Assembly (NCBI GenBank): GCA_047518265.1
Contig: JAKZRG010000019.1
Location: forward strand, 62,001-126,000
Source of the DNA: Oceanospirillum sp047518265
GTDB lineage: Bacteria; Pseudomonadota; Gammaproteobacteria; Pseudomonadales; Halomonadaceae
Direction of reading: 5' to 3'
DNA length: 64,000 bases
The notes under the pieces are model-generated. The model was not told the DNA's origin, did not search any database, and worked only from the letters and a program-made list of their open reading frames with translations. Position numbers and translations under genes: made by a program. This document shows, piece after piece, positions 59,493-64,000 of the stretch. Each line of letters opens with the position of its first letter. The stretch's first letter is position 1.

Positions 59493-60635
59493 TTATTTAC
59501 TGGCTAGCTGACTAAGCTTATCGATCAGCGGCTCACCCACTAAGGATTCGCGCCAACCTCGCCACTCTTCTGGCATTTGATTTAGCTCACCCCGTACAGC
59601 ACTGTTTAATACTTGCTCCAGCTGGCGCTTACGTACCAATAATTCTGGTGGCAGGTTTTCTGCTTCAGCAATGGTTTTAACCAATTTTTTCAGGGTTTTG
59701 GCCCAATCTCGATACGGAACACCAATCGGTGATGGAATAGAGCTTGGCCAAAGTGCTTGAGATCGCTCTCTACCCTGCTGAATCAGATCCAGCACTTGAT
59801 CGCCGTCTCGCTTGATTGTTGCGGGTCGCAAGCCATCAATTTGAGAGAGTTCGAAACGATTGCTCGGCAGTTTAAAGGCCATCAACCACAATTGGCTATC
59901 GGACAATAAACGACCTCTGGGTATATTGCGGGCTCGGACTTCTTGTTCTCGCCAGCTGGTCAGGTTTTGCAAGACAGAAAGTTTTTCCTGAGACAATTTC
60001 CAAGCTTGTTTTACCCTTAGGAAATAGAACTCATCATCCGCAGGCAAGCTGGCTTGTCGGGCAATCTGATTACACTCTTCTCGGCACCAAGCTTCACGCT
60101 GTGTCTCTGCCAGCTTTTGCTGAATAAGTGGCCAAATCTGGTACAGGTAATAGACATCTGCCGCAGCATAAATGCACTGGGATTCCGTCAACGGACGTTG
60201 CAACCAGTCCGAGCGGGTCTCTTCTTTTTGCAAACTGACATTCAGCCAGTTTTCCACCATCCGCTGATAACCCACAGAAAGCGCTTCACCTAAGAAGGCT
60301 AGAGCCACCTGAGAGTCCATTAGCGGACGAGGTACTTCCCCGGTCAGATCAGAAAATACGTCCAGATCTTCCGAGCAGGCGTGCAGAATTTTCAGTACAG
60401 ATTCGCTGGTCAGTACATTGGCAAAAGGCTGCCAGTTACTGATCGCCAAGGGATCGATTAGCCAGGAGCCTTGATCATCTTGTACTTGAATGAGTGCGGC
60501 TTTTGGATAAAAAGTATCCACCCGCATAAATTCGGTATCTAAAGCTAAGAAGGACTGGCCTAACCAGTACTCACATTGCTTTTCTAACGCTTCATCCGAA
60601 GCGATAAATTGGTAGGAGATTGCTTGTTCCGTCAT
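59493..60635 (-). CDS. rnd: Ribonuclease D
   Basis: 3'-5' exoribonuclease that trims tRNA precursors. 380 residues. DEDD nuclease: FLALDTEFMRVDTFYPKAALIQVQD (Asp and Glu of Exo I), ILHACSEDLDVF (Exo II), and YAAADVYYLYQIW (Exo III, Tyr-x-x-x-Asp). HRDC domain about 210-290 (QNLTSWREQEVRARNIPRGRLLSDSQLWLMA), then a second helical C-domain. The start overlaps the recR stop by 1 base (TAATG). Confidence 0.95.
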   Translation of the reverse strand: MTEQAISYQFIASDEALEKQCEYWLGQSFLALDTEFMRVDTFYPKAALIQVQDDQGSWLIDPLAISNWQPFANVLTSESVLKILHACSEDLDVFSDLTGEVPRPLMDSQVALAFLGEALSVGYQRMVENWLNVSLQKEETRSDWLQRPLTESQCIYAAADVYYLYQIWPLIQQKLAETQREAWCREECNQIARQASLPADDEFYFLRVKQAWKLSQEKLSVLQNLTSWREQEVRARNIPRGRLLSDSQLWLMAFKLPSNRFELSQIDGLRPATIKRDGDQVLDLIQQGRERSQALWPSSIPSPIGVPYRDWAKTLKKLVKTIAEAENLPPELLVRKRQLEQVLNSAVRGELNQMPEEWRGWRESLVGEPLIDKLSQLASK

Positions 60636-61237
60636 TATTCCGTCATTGGTAACCGACCGGCAAATGCTCGGTTTAGGGTACCACCATCAATATATTCCAG
60701 CTCACCACCTACGGGTATGCCATGAGCCAGTCGTGTGACTGTCACCGGCAGGTCACGTACCATCTCTGCGATATAATGGGCCGTGGCTTCACCTTCCACT
60801 GTGGGGTTTGTGGCTAGGATCAGTTCTGTAATTTCACTGGTTTTGATGCGATTTAACAACAAGTCCAGTCCGAGGGTTTCAGGGCCTATGCCATCAATCG
60901 GTGATAGATGTCCGGTCAATATAAAATATCGACCTCGATAACCACCTGATTGCTCCATGGCAATCTGATCTGCGGGCGTTTCGACCACACATAACAGGCT
61001 ACTATCCCTGCGTTCATTGCGGCATAAACCACATACAGGTTCTTCTGTTAATGTTCGACATTGAGAGCACTGGCCAACCAGATCAAGAGCCCTAGACAGG
61101 ATCTCTGACAGGTGCATACCACCCTCTCTATCCCGCTCTAAAAGATGCAGCGCCATACGCTGAGCCGATTTTGGCCCAACCCCAGGCAAGCACCGTAAGG
61201 CTGTGATCAGTTGTTCAACCAGAGGGCTAAACGCCAT
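60635..61237 (-). CDS. recR: Recombination mediator RecR
   Basis: 200 residues from the ATG at 61237 (GGAGAGTGTCT ahead of it); the longer frame to 61339 is not needed. Helix-hairpin-helix LPGVGPKSAQRMALHLLE (about 17-34), C4 zinc finger CSQCRTLTEEPVCGLC, and Toprim with CVVETPADQIAMEQSGGYRGRYFILTGHLSPIDGIGPE. With RecO it loads RecA at gaps. Part of the dnaX-ybaB-recR operon, followed by rnd. Confidence 0.97.
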   Translation of the reverse strand: MAFSPLVEQLITALRCLPGVGPKSAQRMALHLLERDREGGMHLSEILSRALDLVGQCSQCRTLTEEPVCGLCRNERRDSSLLCVVETPADQIAMEQSGGYRGRYFILTGHLSPIDGIGPETLGLDLLLNRIKTSEITELILATNPTVEGEATAHYIAEMVRDLPVTVTRLAHGIPVGGELEYIDGGTLNRAFAGRLPMTE

Positions 61238-61357
61238 AGACACTCTCCATAAAACATTCAATCGAAACTCGGTGTATCGTAACTCATGCATCGAGATTCT
61301 AGATACGCATGTGGCCTGAATAATCAGGCCACAGATCAATTCTTCTTAGGAAATGCC

Positions 61358-61687
61358 TTAGAATGGCATTTTGAAACCAGGAGGCATCTGCATACCACCG
61401 GTCATTTCTGACATTTTAGCTTGAGTCGTCTCTTCAACACGACGTACAGCGTCATTTACCGCTGCCGCTAGCAGGTCTTCCAGCATCTCTTTGTCTTCGC
61501 TCATCAGGGTATCATCGATGCTAACCGCGCTAACATCGTGACGGCCATTCATGGTGACTTTAACCATGCCTGCACCGGCTTCACCGATGACTTTTTGATT
61601 GGCCGCTTCTTCCTGCATCTGTTGCATTTTAGCTTGCATCTCTTGCGCCTGTTTCATCAGGTCACCCATTCCGCCTTTACCAAACAT
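61358..61687 (-). CDS. ybaB: YbaB/EbfC nucleoid-associated protein
   Basis: 109 residues: helical MQEEAANQKVIGEAGAGMVKVTMNGRHDVSAVSIDDTLMSEDKEMLEDLLAAAVNDAVRRVEE is the YbaB fold that dimerises and binds DNA. Met/Gly-rich ends (FGKGGMGDLMKQAQEMQAKMQQMQ; MTGGMQMPPGFKMPF) are typical. Lies between dnaX and recR, 30 bases after the dnaX stop, the standard operon order. Confidence 0.96.
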   Translation of the reverse strand: MFGKGGMGDLMKQAQEMQAKMQQMQEEAANQKVIGEAGAGMVKVTMNGRHDVSAVSIDDTLMSEDKEMLEDLLAAAVNDAVRRVEETTQAKMSEMTGGMQMPPGFKMPF

Positions 61688-61717
61688 AGTGTTTTCCTCA
61701 ATTTACTTAAATACGGT

Positions 61718-64000
61718 TTAAATCAAAGCTTCTACCGAGTCTAGATTCACTTGTGCGCCAAATTCTGTCACTAGGCGCTGAACATGATCATCCTGAACAA
61801 AAATCTGTTGAGCCTGATGCTTACGCAGTGCTTTTAACTGCTCTTCTCGTAAGGCTGGTGTTTCTATATGTGTGCTTGCTTGACGAATTTCAATGCGTAC
61901 AGGCTGATTAAACAGTTGCTGTACTGCTGTTTGCCAAACGGCAATCCGTTCTGGTGTTGCAAACTCTGGCCCTACTAATTGAGCATCAAAATACAGTGTA
62001 TCGCCATCCCGGCGGGTTAATGCGGCATTTTGCGCTAAGGTGCGCTCTAAGCCATTAACCTTCAAATGACCAAAGGCTTTCAACCAGTCGTTATTATCTT
62101 GTAACTGGGCAGGACAAGGGCCAATTAGGGGCGTAATACCCGTATCTGCTATTTCATCTGGGTCAGAACCTAATACAGTAGGAGGCACTGCCGATGGAGC
62201 TGATGCTTGCTCTGCTAAGACATCGGAAGCCGCAATAGGTTGCTCAGCAAGAACCGATGGACTAGACACCGGAGCAGGTGCCATCTGTACAGGAATAGAA
62301 GGCTCTGGCATTAATTGCTGATATTCTGCCGCGGGCTCAGGAGTAAATTGGCCTGGAGCATCCGCCAGCTGTTGAGGAGCCTGCGCCTGAGGAGCAAACG
62401 GCTGTTGCGGTTCAAATGATGCTTGAGGCACGGTTTGCGGCTGAGCTTCGAACTGTGGCTGAGCTTCGAACTGTGCCTGAGGAGCCACTGGTGGCTGTGA
62501 CTCTCCCCACATTGGCGGCTGCTCATCCTGTACAACAGGTTCTACTTGTACAGCAGCGGGCACCGGCACCTGCTCAAACGGTGCAGGTGATTCGGATTCA
62601 TAAGACGGTTGAGCCACAGGAGCTTGAGGCTCATACGATACTGGCGTCTCCACAGGTGCTTCTGCTACAGGCATAACCGCTATAGGTGCTTCGGCTGTTC
62701 CCGTGGGGGCTGTCGCTATTTGCGGTGAATCTGTCGGCTCCGGCATAACCGGCAACTCTTCCCAGGGAGGAACGTCAACAGTAACAGCTGGCCCTGCGGA
62801 TTGAGACGCAGCATGAGCCTCTAACATGGCATTATGAGCCTGCAAAGGACTCATCTGCTGTTCACTGGATGGTCTGCCTGCCTCAGGTTGAGCCGCTGGC
62901 TGCATTTGAGGCGAATTTGTTGGTGCTATTTGAGGGTTAGTTAACGCTTGTAGAGGACTAACCCGTTCACTTGAAGGATTAGCCTCTATAGTATTGGCAC
63001 TTACAACGTTAGTCACTGCAGCACTAGCATTCTCAGAAGTAGTATTAACAACACCTCTAGGGCTAACGGCAGAATTAGGCGAATTAACCGATGGCGCTAC
63101 TGGGGCTTTTTTTTTACCGTCATCCAAGCTGGCACTAATAGCCGACGCCGGAGAATGTCCCGCGGGAACATTGGAAGCCATAGGCGCAGCATTGGCAACA
63201 GGAACACCCTGCGGAGCAAAAGCCAGCATACGGATCATTGCCATCTCAAAACCGGTACGCATATCCGGCGCCAAAGGCAGGTCGTCCTGACTCTTAATAG
63301 CGATTTGGTAATAGAGCTGTAAATCTTCTGCCGTCATACGACTGGCATGATTCATCACCTGCTCACGATCACCCTGAGCATTATCGACGGCGTCCGGCAA
63401 TAGCTGACCAATGGCCATACGGTGTAGATATAACGCCATATCACCTAAGATGGTTTCAAAATCTGCAGCCTGCTCCGACAGTTTCGCCACTTCTGACAAC
63501 ATCGATGCAGGATCTTTGTTAATCAGATGTTCGATCAACTCGGCTACATGACGATGATCCACCAAACCTAGCATTTCGCTGATCTGGCTAGCGGTAATCT
63601 CACCCTCACCGTAAGCAATCGCCTGGTCCGTTAAGCTTAAAGCGTCACGCATACTGCCATCAGCAGCACGGCCTAATTGCCAAAGTGCCGGTTCATCAAA
63701 AGGAATCTGCTCCTGAGTCAGTACATTACTCAGATGCTCAACCACTCGTTCCGGTGGCATATTCTTCAGATTAAACTGCAAACAACGGGAAAGAACCGTC
63801 ACAGGTAATTTCTGTGGATCTGTGGTCGCTAACAGGAATTTAACGTGTGGAGGTGGCTCTTCTAGTGTTTTTAACAGGGCATTAAAACTGTGGGTGGACA
63901 GCATGTGTACTTCATCAATCAAGTACACTTTAAAACGACCACGGGACGGCGCGTACTGAACGTTGTCCAGCAATTCACGGGTATCCTCTACCTTGGTTCG
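61718..64000 (-). CDS. dnaX: DNA polymerase III tau/gamma subunit (partial)
   Basis: Clamp-loader subunit. The window holds 760 codons reading leftward from RTKVEDTRELLDNVQYAP; the N-terminal part with Walker A is beyond the right edge. Visible: Walker B VYLIDEVHMLS, sensor-1 LLATTDPQKLPVTVLSRCLQF, lid domains to about residue 255 of the visible part, then a Pro/Gln/Ala-rich linker with repeats such as QFEAQPQ, and the tau C-terminal domain that binds polymerase and DnaB (TPLIGPCPAQLQDNNDWLKAFGHLKVNGLERTLAQ). An A9 run on the coding strand at 63107-63115 can give the short gamma form. Confidence 0.96.
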   Translation of the reverse strand, partial: RTKVEDTRELLDNVQYAPSRGRFKVYLIDEVHMLSTHSFNALLKTLEEPPPHVKFLLATTDPQKLPVTVLSRCLQFNLKNMPPERVVEHLSNVLTQEQIPFDEPALWQLGRAADGSMRDALSLTDQAIAYGEGEITASQISEMLGLVDHRHVAELIEHLINKDPASMLSEVAKLSEQAADFETILGDMALYLHRMAIGQLLPDAVDNAQGDREQVMNHASRMTAEDLQLYYQIAIKSQDDLPLAPDMRTGFEMAMIRMLAFAPQGVPVANAAPMASNVPAGHSPASAISASLDDGKKKAPVAPSVNSPNSAVSPRGVVNTTSENASAAVTNVVSANTIEANPSSERVSPLQALTNPQIAPTNSPQMQPAAQPEAGRPSSEQQMSPLQAHNAMLEAHAASQSAGPAVTVDVPPWEELPVMPEPTDSPQIATAPTGTAEAPIAVMPVAEAPVETPVSYEPQAPVAQPSYESESPAPFEQVPVPAAVQVEPVVQDEQPPMWGESQPPVAPQAQFEAQPQFEAQPQTVPQASFEPQQPFAPQAQAPQQLADAPGQFTPEPAAEYQQLMPEPSIPVQMAPAPVSSPSVLAEQPIAASDVLAEQASAPSAVPPTVLGSDPDEIADTGITPLIGPCPAQLQDNNDWLKAFGHLKVNGLERTLAQNAALTRRDGDTLYFDAQLVGPEFATPERIAVWQTAVQQLFNQPVRIEIRQASTHIETPALREEQLKALRKHQAQQIFVQDDHVQRLVTEFGAQVNLDSVEALI
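63107..63115 (-). promoter_or_regulatory. A9 slippery run in dnaX (gamma/tau switch)
   Basis: Coding strand GGT-AAA-AAA-AAA-GCC. A -1 shift (or one extra A) reads AGC CCC AGT AGC GCC ATC GGT TAA, ending 7 codons on; one A fewer reads AAG CCC CAG TAG. Either gives a gamma-like protein of the clamp-loader domains only. E. coli uses ribosomal shift at A AAA AAG; Thermus uses transcript slippage at A9. Confidence 0.75.

Overview
The window looks like the chromosome of a marine-type gammaproteobacterium of the Pseudomonadales/Oceanospirillales kind. The basis is AT-leaning codon use, a transaldolase/STAS/PP2C phosphatase/PilZ/MlaA cluster in the order I remember from Pseudomonas, and a dnaX-ybaB-recR-rnd-ycgL-ycgN run. 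This placement is inference from gene content; no rRNA is present.

Bases 1 to about 26,000 are the right-hand part of a P2-type myovirus prophage; its left end lies outside the window. Order: portal (cut by the window edge) and terminase ATPase leftward; then rightward scaffold/protease, capsid, terminase endonuclease, head and tail completion, sheath, tube, tail chaperone with a -1 frameshift, tape measure, baseplate, tail fibre, hub and spike. No lysis cassette sits at its usual P2 place. After the spike comes an accessory block: an actin-like ParM/StbA protein with a small partner and upstream repeats, a PrtN-family activator, small unknown proteins, two Bro-N proteins made by tandem duplication, a multi-hairpin RNA candidate, two unknown genes and a tyrosine integrase. 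The integrase abuts the 5' end of dusA, a known integration hotspot.

Bases 26,000 to 64,000 are chromosomal. dusA and talB are followed by a leftward signalling/envelope group (STAS, PP2C phosphatase with a degenerate receiver, MlaA, a nucleophile-less hydrolase fold, HrpA, a CHASE-PAS-GGDEF-EAL protein). Then come fatty-acid genes (fadD, a second acyl-CoA ligase, an alpha/beta hydrolase, PhaJ-like hydratase), a MoxR/VWA pair, and a flagellin with an inserted zinc-metalloprotease domain (flagellinolysin type). These are followed by cysK and a 14-copy octamer repeat, a leftward set with a class II amidotransferase and VWA and YLATT-like membrane proteins, and an oligopeptidase B-like protease. 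Last are a 960-bp intergenic stretch with a nested inverted repeat, a YgfF-like reductase, ycgN, ycgL, rnd, recR, ybaB and dnaX (cut by the right edge), which carries an A9 slippery run.

The most notable points are the actin-like segregation cassette inside an integrative prophage, the structured RNA near the antirepressor-like genes (possibly C4-type), the 19-unit tape-measure repeat, the proteolytic flagellin and the two recoding sites.
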